Of a stretch of 64,000 nucleotides of DNA, positions 47,330 to 58,840 are shown piece after piece. The stretch is from the NCBI GenBank assembly GCA_016808115.1, contig JAEQBH010002960.1:434001-498000 (forward strand). The letters run 5' to 3'. The stretch is from Tetrastigma voinierianum. Its lineage: Eukaryota; Streptophyta; Magnoliopsida; Vitales; Vitaceae. Position numbers and translations under genes: made by a program. Below the pieces are notes generated by a model, which was not told where the DNA came from, did no database searches, and saw nothing but the letters and a program-made list of their open reading frames with translations. How positions within the stretch are numbered: the stretch's first letter is position 1; each line of letters opens with the position of its first letter.

Positions 47330-49470
47330 AATGAAAACAAGAAAAACCAAATGCTAGTAAATTCTACCTTCAGCGATTATACTCTTAAGGGAAATATGTG
47401 TCAGGTTTTTTAGAAGTGGTAAATTTTGGCATACTTCTCAAAGTTTGTCTGATTTCTGCGATAATTATGTTAATGAACCCGAAAGAACCTCGAGAAGAAC
47501 ACTCGCAGTTGAATTCCGAATCAAGTAGCTTTTGCGTCCGATCAAGGTTTCTATATCGACACCTTGCCTTAATGAACAACGGTAGCCTTGGCGCTTTTCT
47601 ATTTCTTTGTTTTTTTGTTTTTTGATAGATACAAGGTAAATTGCACCATAAAAGTATACCTAAGTATATAGCAAAATTAAAAGAAAAGGACAAGCAAAAT
47701 AAAATTTCAACAACCCTCAATTTGAGGTCACCACCTAAGAAACTACAAGTGAAGAAAGCTTCACCTATGTACAATGGTGGCCTTGTAGTTAAAATTTACT
47801 AATCAAACACTTCATAGAAAGAATATTCATAATGTTCCACAATACTTTCCAAGCAACATAATAATGTTCCTAATTGTAACAGCACATCAAGAAAACTAAT
47901 AAACAATCACTTGCAAATGCATAACACAGCAGTGGCATATGATTAATAGTATGCCAACTAAAACAAAACCCAAACTGCACTAAACAAATAAAATACAGAA
48001 AACAGAGAAAATTTTCTTGTTAGGGTAGCATTCAAAAATAAAATCGAAACTGCAGACATTCTCCATTGTTTTATCGAACAAACGAACCAACTTAAATAAT
48101 CTGAAGCCAATTATTAGCACAAATGACGTGTACTGTTATCCCATTACAACTAAAGGACATAAACTCAAACATAAGAAATCACTTCCTTCACTCAATTTTC
48201 TAGCCAAACAAACAAAATCCTTTTCGAATAATACTTTTCGGATACTTCTGTACATATGTGAATTTTGCTTTGCTGTGACATGTAATTGCATTTTCTAGCA
48301 TTTTTATTCTAGACTAGATTCTTGGCATGGACTCATACCCTTGCTCAAAGTTTTTCTCTTTATTGTAATGGGGATTATTGGGTGATGAATTATTTTATCT
48401 TGTCGTATTAAATTACATTTCTCGGGGTATATGATCCCACAAGAAAATTAATGGTCACAGGCCATATGAATATTCTTATGTGTGCAAAAGAAGGAAACAC
48501 ATTGCTATTCGCGAGGATAATATTGCCGCAACTTAGGACAAGATGAACACAACAAGAATGGGCCATTTGCTCGGGGCGAATCGGGTGATGGTTCACGCTA
48601 CATCTCACACCTGTGCCTAGAAACCGGCCAAGACGGATAGTTAGGATCAAAACTAAATGCGACATTTTATTCTCATCCCCTCCCTAGAGAAGTCCCGCAA
48701 ACATATACGCTATTGATGGATATATTATATACTATGCTCCAATTGTATCCACCGTGAGAAATGAAAGCTTTTTTGTAGTGTGGTAGAACATGTTTCCTCC
48801 TCGGAAATTCTATTGCTCGAAAAACGTATTTTCATCTCTGATAGGATATGTCTAATAAAGTTAAAATGGTGAAGATGAAATGTACTCATTTCTTCCTAGT
48901 CACAATCGTCATGCACTCAGAAATGTAGAAGAATATAAACTAGCCTACAATGTAGAAGATGGTAGTGATTGATGATTATTAATTTGTATGGCTTAGGAAA
49001 TCATGTGGTAAGGAGCATACATTATTAATTGCTTATTTTTCACGTCCCAGACCTTTGTTCTATCTTTATTTTATAACTTTTTTTTTTCTTTTCTTTTGTC
49101 TTCAATAGAATATTTAAAAAAGCTTTTCTAAACTTCTAGATGGGCAAAGTACAAGGCTGCACAGTGTGGAGGTATCGTAACAAATATATGTTACTAATGT
49201 GCACTTTAAATTAACTCAAGTATTAATTTCAAACCGCAAGATTATGATGCAAGGAACATACTAGATAATCTTAACCTTAGCAGGCCCAAAAAGTAATCAT
49301 AAGGTAGAACACACCCAATCCACCTGGAATCCAATCACCAGCTGAATTGAATCATGTCATTTACAGATGAATCTAGGTCTTCCCTGATTAGAGGAGACCA
49401 TTGATGAGAAGATTGATCACTATCTAAAAAGTAATCAAGGGAATGTAAGTTAACATAAGATGTTACCGCT
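47330..49470. other. Intergenic DNA without recognisable gene
   Basis: Includes the minus-strand open frame 47385-47774 (129 codons) with a hydrophobic middle and 48408-48665 (85 codons). Neither resembles a family I know and neither continues the MATE exon. Decayed introns of that gene are possible. Confidence 0.4.
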
Positions 49471-49477
49471 CTTCTAT

Positions 49478-49503
49478 AAAAAAAAAAAAAAAAAAAAAAA
49501 AAA
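49478..49503 (+). repeat. A-homopolymer at the edge of the duplicated receptor-like segment
   Basis: About 26 A residues. The paired segment at 6831 has only AAAAA at the matching place (CTTCTTATAAAAATC), so this is an expanded homopolymer inside homologous sequence rather than a new poly(A) tail. Confidence 0.8.
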
Positions 49504-50995
49504 TCGAAATGTCTCCTAATGCCTCCCAAACATTTGATATTTATCCGTTTATAGTTTCCAAGATATGACATCTACTCTTTTCAAATAATAACTTACTATG
49601 TATATTGATTGGAAAAGTGTTGATTAATGATTCATTAATATAGTATTATCACAAAATAAAAATAAAATGGTGCTGAAAATATATATTATTTAAGCTTCAT
49701 AAACAAGATTACAATTTACAATGAAAATACATTATTTGCTCACATGAGAATGTAAAGCTATATGCAATACACAACACATAATAAAATGAGAGTGGAAAAC
49801 TAGCTTATTCTGCTCCGCCTACGAGTGCTCCTTTATTCTTACAATCATCTTGTGAATGTTCTTATCAATAATCCACACAATATCCACAGTTTTCCACTTA
49901 CGAAAATGAGACAACTAAGAGAAAGCCCAATTACCAAATTCATATCCATATCCCATCAATGTGATTTTCAAGTCAAATCCACTTTCAAACTTTTCTATTT
50001 CTTGAGAGGGATATGGTATTTCATCGGTTGTACATCTCTTTGATAATGGAAATCCACATAATCCCGTGTTCTTGTAATACGAATCATTTCCAAATGTGCT
50101 AAACGTCATTTTGAGGTATATAAACTCGTGAGATGATTTTGGGAGAGATTCAAAACTGAAAGAAATGTCAAACTTGTTAGTTCTTGAGGAATTTGACCAC
50201 TCAGTTTGTTTGAAGAAAGGTCCAACGATTCAAGCATCTTCAAATTTCTAAAAGATAATGGGATGTGTCCTCTAAGATCATTATGAGACAAGTTGAGCCC
50301 TCGAAGAGAATTAAGATTCCCAATGCACTCGAATCTCCTTAAATCTATTATCGGACAAATAAATTATAGGAAAGTATTTAAGATTTCAATAAATTCGTTG
50401 TCCAACCTCTTTATGTCACCATCATAATCTTGATAATAATATTCCCCAATATATTCTCTTGTTGTGTTGCCTTCATCTATATTCATTATTGCTTTCAAAC
50501 TTTTGAAATACATTGTGCAAGTCACCTCGAAATCATTGTGAGCAAGATCAATGATTCTAGGTTCACGAATGGGGATATGATTTTGGAAAACCCTATATGA
50601 CCATGGAAACGATTGGAACGCAAAACAAGAACTTGCACTGAAGAGCTCCCAACCAATGGGGAAACGTACTCATTTATTCTTTGTTATTCTCGAGGTCTAG
50701 AACTTCAGTTCTTTTACAAATGATCAAAGATCGAGGTACAAATCTCCAACTGACATTATTGGAAGTCAAGAGTCCTGATAGAACTGTTTATTCAAAATGT
50801 TTGAGGAATGATGCCACAAAATTGACTTTAAATTCAAAAATAGAGAGCTTTTCGTTAAAATTTCCTAAACAATGAGGAAGCACGCCACTCAAGTTGTTAT
50901 GACAAATCAAGAATTTCCATGGAACTCGCTTTGCAAATCAATCTGAGATTTTCAACTCACTCTGATATGGGAACCGAAAAGAAAGATGTAGGAAT
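49503..50995 (-). pseudogene. LRR receptor-like protein (Cf-9/RLP type), broken copy 2
   Basis: Minus-strand paralogue of 6831-8300. 50106-50291 is open and reads the last LRRs: SHNDLRGHIPLSFRNLKML and ESLDLSSNKLSGQIPQEL, the textbook plant LRR consensus L-x-x-L-x-L-S-x-N-x-L-x-G-x-I-P. 49915-50109 gives FGNDS, then NTGLCGFPLSKRC (the capping Cys pair) and the acidic juxtamembrane region; the transmembrane part below 49950 is frameshifted. 50300-50990 is decayed LRR and island sequence. It ends abruptly at an LTR fragment near 50996. Family role: cell-surface immune recognition. Confidence 0.85.
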
Positions 50996-51712
50996 TATGC
51001 ACTTTCTACCAACTTTGCAAGGTCATAGAACTTTCTGGTCCGAATCTACCCCGTGTTCTCGACTTCATGGAGTTCATTGAGTCAAGATTCCATCCAGATC
51101 ATTTGGAGGGAAGTGGGTACCGGATCTGGCTGGAAAGGGGCGTTCGGGTAGGTAAGGTAGGCTAGTTGGGTAATGCTGCCTAGTCATGTGTGACCTCCAA
51201 CTTCGGAAAGTCATAACTTCTTCGTCCGAATTCTGATTCGGGTGTTCTTAGACTCTATGGAAAGCTCATTGAGTTAAGATTCCAAATAAGTGCTGTGGAG
51301 GGTAGTGGGTGATCATAACCTTGTTGTAATCAATGTTTTGCACCGGGTGTGCAGGTTGCTTGGTTGTATCAAAGTGAATAGTCGGGTTTAAATACGACTC
51401 ACTGCATGGCATGTTGTAGATCATTGAGGTCAAGGTAATGTAGCGATTAGTTTAAACCGAAACTGAAAGTTTCCAGGTTTTGCGGTTGTTTGATGTTGTA
51501 TGGATGATTGGAACCAAATCGTTCATGATTGTGAAGGGTCGGGTACTCTGGATGGGTCCAAGATTTGCGGACTTTGCTGTAAGTTATTGCTTGTAGGAAT
51601 AACATGCAAGTGGTGAGTATGACATGTTAATGTATGTCAGGATGTATTAACATACAGTATGGAAGAGAATTATAAAATAATATAATCATCCATGGTATGT
51701 TGATGTTGCTCG

Positions 51713-51783
<71 letters not shown>

Positions 51784-52600
51784 TGCATGTTTGATATATT
51801 AACATGAATTATTGTGAAAATGACATAATGCATTTCATATGCACTGGGGCAACCTAGAATATTAGGTGTGAGTGCATGACATGAAAGAAAAATGGAAAAT
51901 GGTTGTGAAAGGAATTTCAAGGGAAGATTTTCCGAAGAATTTCGAGAAAATGTCCAATATCACTGGAGGCCGACCCATGGACTGCTTTAAAATGATCCAA
52001 AGAATTCGCCTCAGAGGGTAGTCCAATATATTTACCGAAACTTGGGAGCATGCTTTTTAGAACAAAAACCCTTTTGTTTTGAAACCGATATTTTCTCACA
52101 TTCGCTGAGGCATGAGCAGTCAAGAGGGCTCGAGAAGTGGAAAAGGGTGAGTCACATTTCACCCTTATATCATGTAGACATTCAAGTAGGATCATGTATT
52201 TGGTTGAATGTGTTTATGTTTGAGTCATTGCATGCACTCGAAAGGGGAGGAACCCATGCAGGATAATTCAACTATCGGGCATTGCTCACCTCACAGGGAT
52301 CACCATTTCATACAGGAGGATCGAAGACGACACTACTGTGAGGCCGATTATATAGAAGAAAGTTTGATTGCGGGCTTTGTTAACTTTTTAATAATATTAG
52401 AATTCCTAATTTTAATATATGTTTGTATTAAGAGTGATAACAACTCTCGACTATTGGAATATAGTTGGATGTATTTTGATGAAGATGATGTGTAGGCCAA
52501 AGTGGTCATTGTTACTCATGTATGTGTCTTGTAATACGAGACGCATAGATTTTCCATGGGTTGACGGGTTGTCAACGGAAATCCTATGAAGACTCTAGTA
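50996..52600 (+). repeat. 5'-truncated LTR related to the 58225 LTR
   Basis: Shares TCATAACTTCTTCGTCCGAA, CTTAGACTCTATGGAAAGC and TTGAGTCAAGATTCC blocks with 59480-59560, and its end (GTTGACGGGTTGTCAACGGA near 52560) matches the LTR ends at about 24270 and 56410. The block AACTTTC...GAGTCAAGATTCCA occurs twice in it (about 51027-51095 and 51205-51280). It includes an (AT)n run at 51713-51782. The 5' half is missing; the left edge abuts the receptor-like remnant. Confidence 0.7.
51713..51782. repeat. (AT)n microsatellite
   Basis: TA dinucleotide run of about 70 bp with one interruption, within the truncated LTR. It yields an artefactual Tyr/Ile repeat frame on the minus strand. Confidence 0.95.
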
Positions 52601-52715
52601 CTTCATCAATTTTACATCTCTTCGATAATGGAAATCCACATAATCTCGGGTTTTCGTAGTTTGAATCATTTCCAAACATCTAAACCTGACTACCTCAAGG
52701 TATAAATCCAGTAAT
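52600..52715 (-). pseudogene. Third receptor-like (RLP) fragment
   Basis: On the minus strand about 52670-52612 reads GNDSNYENPRLCGFPLSKRC, the C-terminal capping motif of the receptor-like proteins. It matches 50030-50100 (copy 2) and about 7375-7430 (copy 1). Only about 115 bp is left: LRRs upstream and the membrane segment downstream are absent. The right edge is lost in AT-rich DNA and the left edge abuts the LTR end. Confidence 0.8.
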
Positions 52716-54496
52716 TATTCTCAACTATCTATACCCATGATTAGTATAGAATTTATAAGTTTATAAATGATTCCTTTGAATTATAATAAATAAATTTTTT
52801 TTCCAAATCTCACCTACTTATTCCATTTTTTCACTTCCTCGTGTCATTATTTCACATTTCTCATTCTAAATAAATTAAAAGAAATAAATGAGCGATTTGA
52901 TTAAAAGACCTTTTTGAAAGCCAAATTTTAGAAATTTAATCTCTTTTTCAAAATTTTGACCTATTTTGTTAAAATACCCTTTGTTATTTTCTTGCAAAAA
53001 CTAACCCTCCTCTTAAGAGATAATGTAAATACAATAAATGGAAATTGTGATTTTCTCCATAATATGGGAAATGCTTTTTTTGGCAACTAAACACTTTGTT
53101 ATAATGGACAAATCTATTCCAAGGAGAGTTTATTTACAAATTTGCATTATTTAATATCTTCTAACAAAATATTTCTAAATAAATAGTACAAGTCCAAATG
53201 TATAAATGCATGCTACCCAATGGGCTAGACCCAAATCCTAATGTCCATTAGTTAAACTCAGCCTACATCTTGTAGGCCCAACCTAGCTACCATAAAGGCC
53301 TGTGCGAATCCAAAGCCAATTCCTTGGCTATAACCCATCCCAAACTGCTCATTGGATAGGCATCACTAATCAACACTTTAAAACGATGAAGATATATTAC
53401 AAATTAACTGGCCAAAAAGATAAATCTAAGTAGTTGAAGAATTAATGGATGTCAAATTCAGCTAATTTGTATATTTTGTGAAGATCTTTGAAAAAAATAT
53501 ATATATATCCATGTTTTTTTAGTGAACTAAAAAGGGGCTGGTGATGTGGCATGTAAACCAATTTTGACTTTAAAATATTTGATTTCATTTTGAGAGGATT
53601 TGAAAGCCATCAAAAGATCAAGAGTCTCCTCTTAGATGTTAGGGAAATTCTATATAAATAATTAAAATTTTAAGTATGTTTCATATATTGTTTTCTATTC
53701 TTATGGATCCATGAAGATTTTGTTTGTATCCTAAATTGACTTATAAATATATCAAAAGTCTTGGCATATACTTGTTTGATTCTATCTATTTGGTTTTTAC
53801 AATCTATGATATATCTCTATTTACGAGGATAATTATGATTTTTCTTGTCAAATAATTATGTAAACATATTTTAAAGTTATAAGAACTCTTGTAACCATTT
53901 TCAAGTTCCTAATAATCTAATCTTCTATTCCTCCTAAAGAGCTCTTATAACCAAAAGCCAGCCAAAAGCTATGAGCAAATTAATCCATTATTTTTCTATT
54001 TCTTTGTTATAAAAAATAATATATGGTTGATAAACATCAACAAAAGATTTTGGATTTGTATAGAGATTAATGCACCTAATTAATCATAATATTAAGGTAA
54101 AATGGTTTCTGTTGATAGTGGTTATCCCACCTTGGTCATTGCTTCAATAAGGGTTTTGGATGAGTCCTAATTCCAAGTTTATCCACTCCAAGAAGAGACA
54201 AATGATCATCAGGAAAAATGAGGCCAAATATGCTGGTGGTATATGCCCCACCGAGAAAGGTGACAGCCAACAAATTCAAATAATTACTTGCCAAAGCTTT
54301 CACAATATTTTGCAATAATTATAAAACTATATAGATAAACATAGTGAGTAACACGCTAAAATAACAATAAAAAAGAAGAAAAATCTACCCTTGAGTGGTA
54401 AAGTGGATGGATTGGTATAATTCAGACAACTGCATCGAATACTTCTTAGAATAAAATAACTACAACGTAATATACGAAAGTAAAAAGTAAAAAGAA

Positions 54497-54591
<95 letters not shown>

Positions 54592-54784
54592 ATTTGAGAA
54601 TCAAATTTCGAAATTTAGTGGATTTTAGGTGACAAGTTAATATGGACTTCCTGGGCAATTTAAGGACATAAAATTAGGTACTTGTTTTCATTTAATTTTA
54701 CTACTCTGCTGGGGTCTTAGAAGTATGGAAGTGTTAGCGAATTTGTGTCTCTTCTACATAAAAATTGGTTAGCTTGAATAAAAC
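52716..54784. other. AT-rich intergenic DNA
   Basis: About 2 kb with no coding frame of note. It contains a long (AT)n run (54499-54588) that produces a spurious Tyr/Ile frame on the minus strand. No tRNA or LTR terminus recognised. Confidence 0.5.
54499..54588. repeat. (AT)n microsatellite, about 90 bp
   Basis: Uninterrupted AT dinucleotides; the longest simple repeat in the window. Confidence 0.97.
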
Positions 54785-56445
54785 TGTAAGACTCAAGAAA
54801 ATTCCAATTTTTGGAAAAAGGGTAAAATCGTAATTTTGGTAAAAATCCAAAATTTTTCTAGATCTCAGATGACAAAAAGAATTTCACCGTTGGAATCGTC
54901 TCACGAAATCTAACTAACACGTCGAATCTCACACCTCGAGACAAATAAAAATTTGCATCGCTTTTCACAAGACTAAGTATCTGCAGTCAGAAACTAAATA
55001 TGATGTGACAAAAGTCACACATAACATGTACTCAAGTGACACATGTTGCATGAGTAGAGAGAGGATGGAAATGGATGGCCGAGATAGTGCCAAATGTCGA
55101 AAATCCAAGCTTAGAGACATGATTGGTATTATTGTAAATGATAATAGGACGAAATAGCAAATAGTGATCATCTTCCTTCTTCAAAAGAAAAGACCAAACG
55201 TGCAGGGGGGAAAAGGAAACTTACAGTGAGCCTAGGTTTTAGTTTTTAGTGAGAGAGAGTGTGACTTCTCTCTAAGATCTTGGGCGATCGCACCGTCGGA
55301 ATCCTTCGGAGCAAGAAGGAAAGTTGTTCTACGCGGCGAGGGCAAGGTGGTGAATTCTATTTCTGAAGCCACAAACTCCATAGAGCGAGGTTTTATCCTA
55401 CTCGAGTTACACTCGTTTAAGTGTTTCAGGATGATTGAATCTGATTTGAGGCCGGTGAGGGGTCGTTTGATCGTCCCAAAACTCGGACCAATTGTTGGAA
55501 TTTCGTTCATCAGACAACTATGACTGTCACCGCTTTGGGTGTTTGTTCATAAATTATGAAATAAATTGTGTGTTTGGTGCGCATGAGGTCGAAATGCATT
55601 ATGGATTTCGCTTCGCTGTAAAGTGAAACCGATGATTGGGTGATTGGCCGTGAACAGTAACCCAAGGGTTTCACTGTTCACGTGAATAGTATTCACTAAA
55701 TATTTTGTGAGAAAATGTGCTTGGTCGAGTAATTCAAATTGAATTGCTCGTGTTTGTTAATTAGCCCATGCAAGCTAATTTTTGGTGTAATGGATTGATA
55801 ATTTATATAACATGATGTTGTGATTTAAATTATGTAAATATATGCATGATGATATATTTGCATGTGTTATATGAATTGTTTTGAAATTGCATGATGCATT
55901 CTCATATGTAACATCATATGAGTGCATGACAAGAAAGACTAATTTTTTTCTCATATGGCTTGTAAGTGTATGGAGTTTCATGGCGACTCGTGATACTGTC
56001 ATCACGTAGACATTCAAGATCACAAATTTACTCGGTGACGTATTTACTTCATCATCAGATACGCGACTTGTTTTAAGTAACCCATTTGGGGTGATTCCAC
56101 CATCGTACGACAAATTTCACCTCAATATGAATTATTTATTTCTGTGTATTATGGAGTCAAGACGTGAAGATTTGCATTTAATTTTAGAGGCCGAGCCTGG
56201 GAAGAAAAGTCGGTCAGGTTTGATAAGCTGGATAATATGTATTAGAATTTAAAATTTTAATATGTATTTGTATTAAGAGTAATGTATAACTTTGAACTAT
56301 GTAATATAATTGGTTGAATTGATTTTGGATAAGAGGACATGTAGGCCCAAGTGGCAAAATTACTCAATGTGTGTGTCTCGAGATATATGAGTATAGGGTT
56401 TTCCGCAGGTCGACAGTGTCACAACGGACTCCGAAATTCATGTCA
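54785..56445 (+). mobile_element. Solo LTR A (family 2, TGTAAGACTCAAGAAA...)
   Basis: About 1.66 kb. It starts TGTAAGACTCAAGAAAATTCC and shares with the LTR at 56613 the early block GGGTAAAATCGTAATTTTGG, CTAGATCTCAGATGAC, TTCACCGTT-GGAATCGTCTC. It also shares the AGTGAGAGAGAGTG...CTTCTCTCTAA block (about 55240-55275). The end near 56400-56445 (CGACAGTGTCACAACGGACTCC) matches other LTR ends. No gag/pol on either side. The 3' terminus and target duplication could not be fixed. Confidence 0.72.
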
Positions 56446-56612
56446 AACCAATAAACAAACAATAAAACTAAAATAATATAGAGTAAAGGAGAAATAATCA
56501 AAGTAGAAAACAAATTTTAGAAATTCACAATTTTCTTAAGACAAATTCGCTTTCCATTGCTTTAAGAGTTCCAAGGTGTATGTCTCTTAGGATAAAATGG
56601 TTATCGAATAAC
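56446..56612. other. Spacer between two LTRs
   Basis: About 170 bp of AT-rich sequence, far too short to be a retrotransposon internal region and lacking a primer site. The neighbouring LTRs are therefore separate insertions or products of a large deletion. Confidence 0.5.
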
Positions 56613-58224
56613 TGTAAGACCCGAGAAAATTCTAATTTTCTGAAAAAGGGTAAAATTGTCATTTCGGTAAAAATCCAAAATTTTTCTAGATCTCGGATGA
56701 CGAAACGAACTTCACCGTTTGAATCGTCTCGCAAAATCTAGCTATCACGTCGAATTTCGTCGAATTCCGAGACAGTCGGAATTTTACATTTTTCGAGGCA
56801 CTGCATCTATGTCAGAATGGTTTTTTGAGAGACACGCTGACACACAAAACACCTACTACATGCACTCCACGCGACACATTGCATTTCTAGCAGAGAGAGG
56901 ATTTAGATTGATACATGACGCGCCTGCCACAAAAATCAAGATGAAGGACATGGAATGAATTTTGGAAATGTTAAATGAATAAAGACAAAATGGGAATAGT
57001 CATCTTCCCCATTTGAAAGCCAAAAACGCAGGAGGTAAAGGGAAGGGATTTAGATTTGTAGAGAGAAGGAGTCATTCTTCAGATTTGTGATTGTTCACTG
57101 GCCACTGACGGAGCAAGAAGCAAAGTCGATCTACGCGACGAGACTACACGCGACACCGATTCATGGAGTTCCAACAACTCTAAGAGGTAAAGATCTTTTC
57201 CTACTTCATATATCTTTCGGCTAAGAGCTACGTAAATGGTCAGGATGTTCACTGATTAATTGTGGTTTTCGGCCTCAAAATACTCAACCGAACGGTAAAC
57301 TCATTTTTGTAGGTCGAACAAAGGTCAACCCAAGGATTTCACTGCTCATATGAATAGTGACATGATTTTTGGTGTGATTTTTATGACTGTGAGTGGATTC
57401 AAATGAATTGTTTAGGTTTAATTAGCCCATGTGAGCTAATTTTGGTGTTATTGGTTGTGAATTTGCATAACATGATTTATGTGGATTAATTATGTTAGTA
57501 TATACATGTTTTATATATTAGCATGAGTTTGTTGGGATTAGAATCATGCATTCCATACGATCGGTAAGCATTCCTTGTAATATTGTGAAATGAAAGTGCA
57601 CGACACGAAAGAAACAAAACGAAAATGTTTGTGAAAGGAATTTCGACGGAAGATTTTCCGAAGAATTGCCTGAGAGTCGTCCAAACGCATCACTTCTTGG
57701 ATGAGACCATGACCTGCTTTCGAGCATTATCCAAACATTCGCCTGAGGGTAGTCCAACATTCCACCGAAACTCCCAGAGGGTAATTTTTCGAGAACAAAA
57801 GCTTTTGTTTTGGAAAACTGGATCTTTACTCCGCATCTCGGATTAGGCATATGTGAGGGAGCTCTGAGACTCGGACATGGGATTGGTCATGTAGACATTC
57901 GAGTAGGTTCATGTAATTGCTTGATGTGATTGTTGTCATCACACGTGACTTGCAAGAACCACATAAGAAATTATCACTATGGGCTTTGCCTACCTCTGGC
58001 CGAGGATCACCATTTCAGTACAAGGAGCGCATGGAGGACGGCGCTCACTGGCATCACATAAGAAAAGCCGGCCATGCTTTGTAGAGACTTTTGTATAACA
58101 TGTATTAGAAATGGCACATTTTAATATATATGTTGGATTAAGAGTGATTTATTAACTTTTGAACTATTGTATATAGTTGATGTATTTTGAGGGTTTTAAT
58201 GCAAATTAAGTGGCCATTATTTTT
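56613..58224 (+). mobile_element. LTR B (family 2), truncated at its 3' end
   Basis: Starts TGTAAGACCCGAGAAAATTC and follows the same landmark order as LTR A, including TTTTCTAGATCTCGGATGACG and the CATGTAGACATTCGAGTAGG block near 57890. It stops at AAGTGGCCATTATTTT (about 58224), before the terminal ACGGGTTGTCAACGG-type block, exactly where another LTR starts with TGTAAGACCCTG. The missing end was probably lost when LTR C arrived or by recombination between them. Confidence 0.7.
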
Positions 58225-58750
58225 GTAAGACCCTGAATTTACAGTTTTCATGAATAGTAAATTTCGTTTTCGATTAGTTAGGTAAATGATTAGAAACAGT
58301 CAAATGAATAGTAATTGTCGAAAAAACAAGCCCCAAAAATAAAAATAAAAATGTTCATAATAATGTATTGAGTCTATGAAGCTAGTAGATTAAAACGAAA
58401 TTATGTTAAGGGGTGAAAATGTAATTTTTCAAAAATGGCAAAACTCAGAATTTTACCACAGAAAATCTGAAATTTTCAGACTTCTGACGACAAAACGGAC
58501 TTCACCGCTGAATTCGCCCACAAACCAGCACCAACCACCGCTGAATTCCGAGACCGTCAGATTTTCACGAAATTCGAGGCAACGGGCGCTGAGTGACTTA
58601 AAATCCAGATTTTAGAAAACTCCGAAAATGTAAAAATATTTAAAGAATTTCCATTTAAGATAGATGGAATCGAAACTGGACGAATAAATTTGGCGAGAAC
58701 AAAAATCCAATGTAAGCAAGGCGACGCGGCGACGGGCCACTTGTCCACAC

Positions 58751-58758
58751 TATAAATA
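58751..58758 (+). promoter_or_regulatory. TATA-like box of LTR C (candidate LTR promoter)
   Basis: TATAAATA about 525 bp into the LTR. About 45 bp later comes a GAGAGA-rich block (58805-58840), in the region corresponding to the AGTGAGAGAGAG block of the related LTRs. The position suits the U3/R boundary. Start site not shown by sequence alone. Confidence 0.45.
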
Positions 58759-58804
58759 TCCTAAAAAAATCTAAAGCTCTCATTTTGGTCTCAGCCAAAC
58801 CGTA

Positions 58805-58840
58805 AGAGAGAGAGTAAGAGAGAGCGAGAGAGAGAGAAAA
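58805..58840. repeat. (GA)n-rich microsatellite
   Basis: AGAGAGAGAGTAAGAGAGAGCG-type run just downstream of the TATA-like box. Shorter GAGAGA blocks occur at the equivalent place in the family 1 and 2 LTRs. Confidence 0.85.

Noticed and set aside
47385..47774. Possible small membrane protein gene (129 codons, minus strand)
   Set aside because: It has one hydrophobic stretch but no recognisable family, no conserved partner, and sits in anonymous DNA next to a decayed exon; support is insufficient.
49478..49503. Poly(A) tail of a LINE, SINE or processed retrocopy
   Set aside because: The paired segment at 6831 has AAAAA at the same place within continuous homology, and the receptor-like gene is on the other strand, so this is homopolymer expansion, not a tail.
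54370..54450. Possible tRNA gene (GTGGTAAAGTGG stretch)
   Set aside because: No cloverleaf arms or conserved T-loop follow; the resemblance is limited to a few bases.
54446..54658. Tyr/Ile repeat protein frame on the minus strand
   Set aside because: It is the translation of an (AT)n microsatellite; the same applies to 51627-51920.
54785..58224. Reading LTR A and LTR B as the two LTRs of one element
   Set aside because: Only about 170 bp lies between them, with no primer site or polypurine tract.
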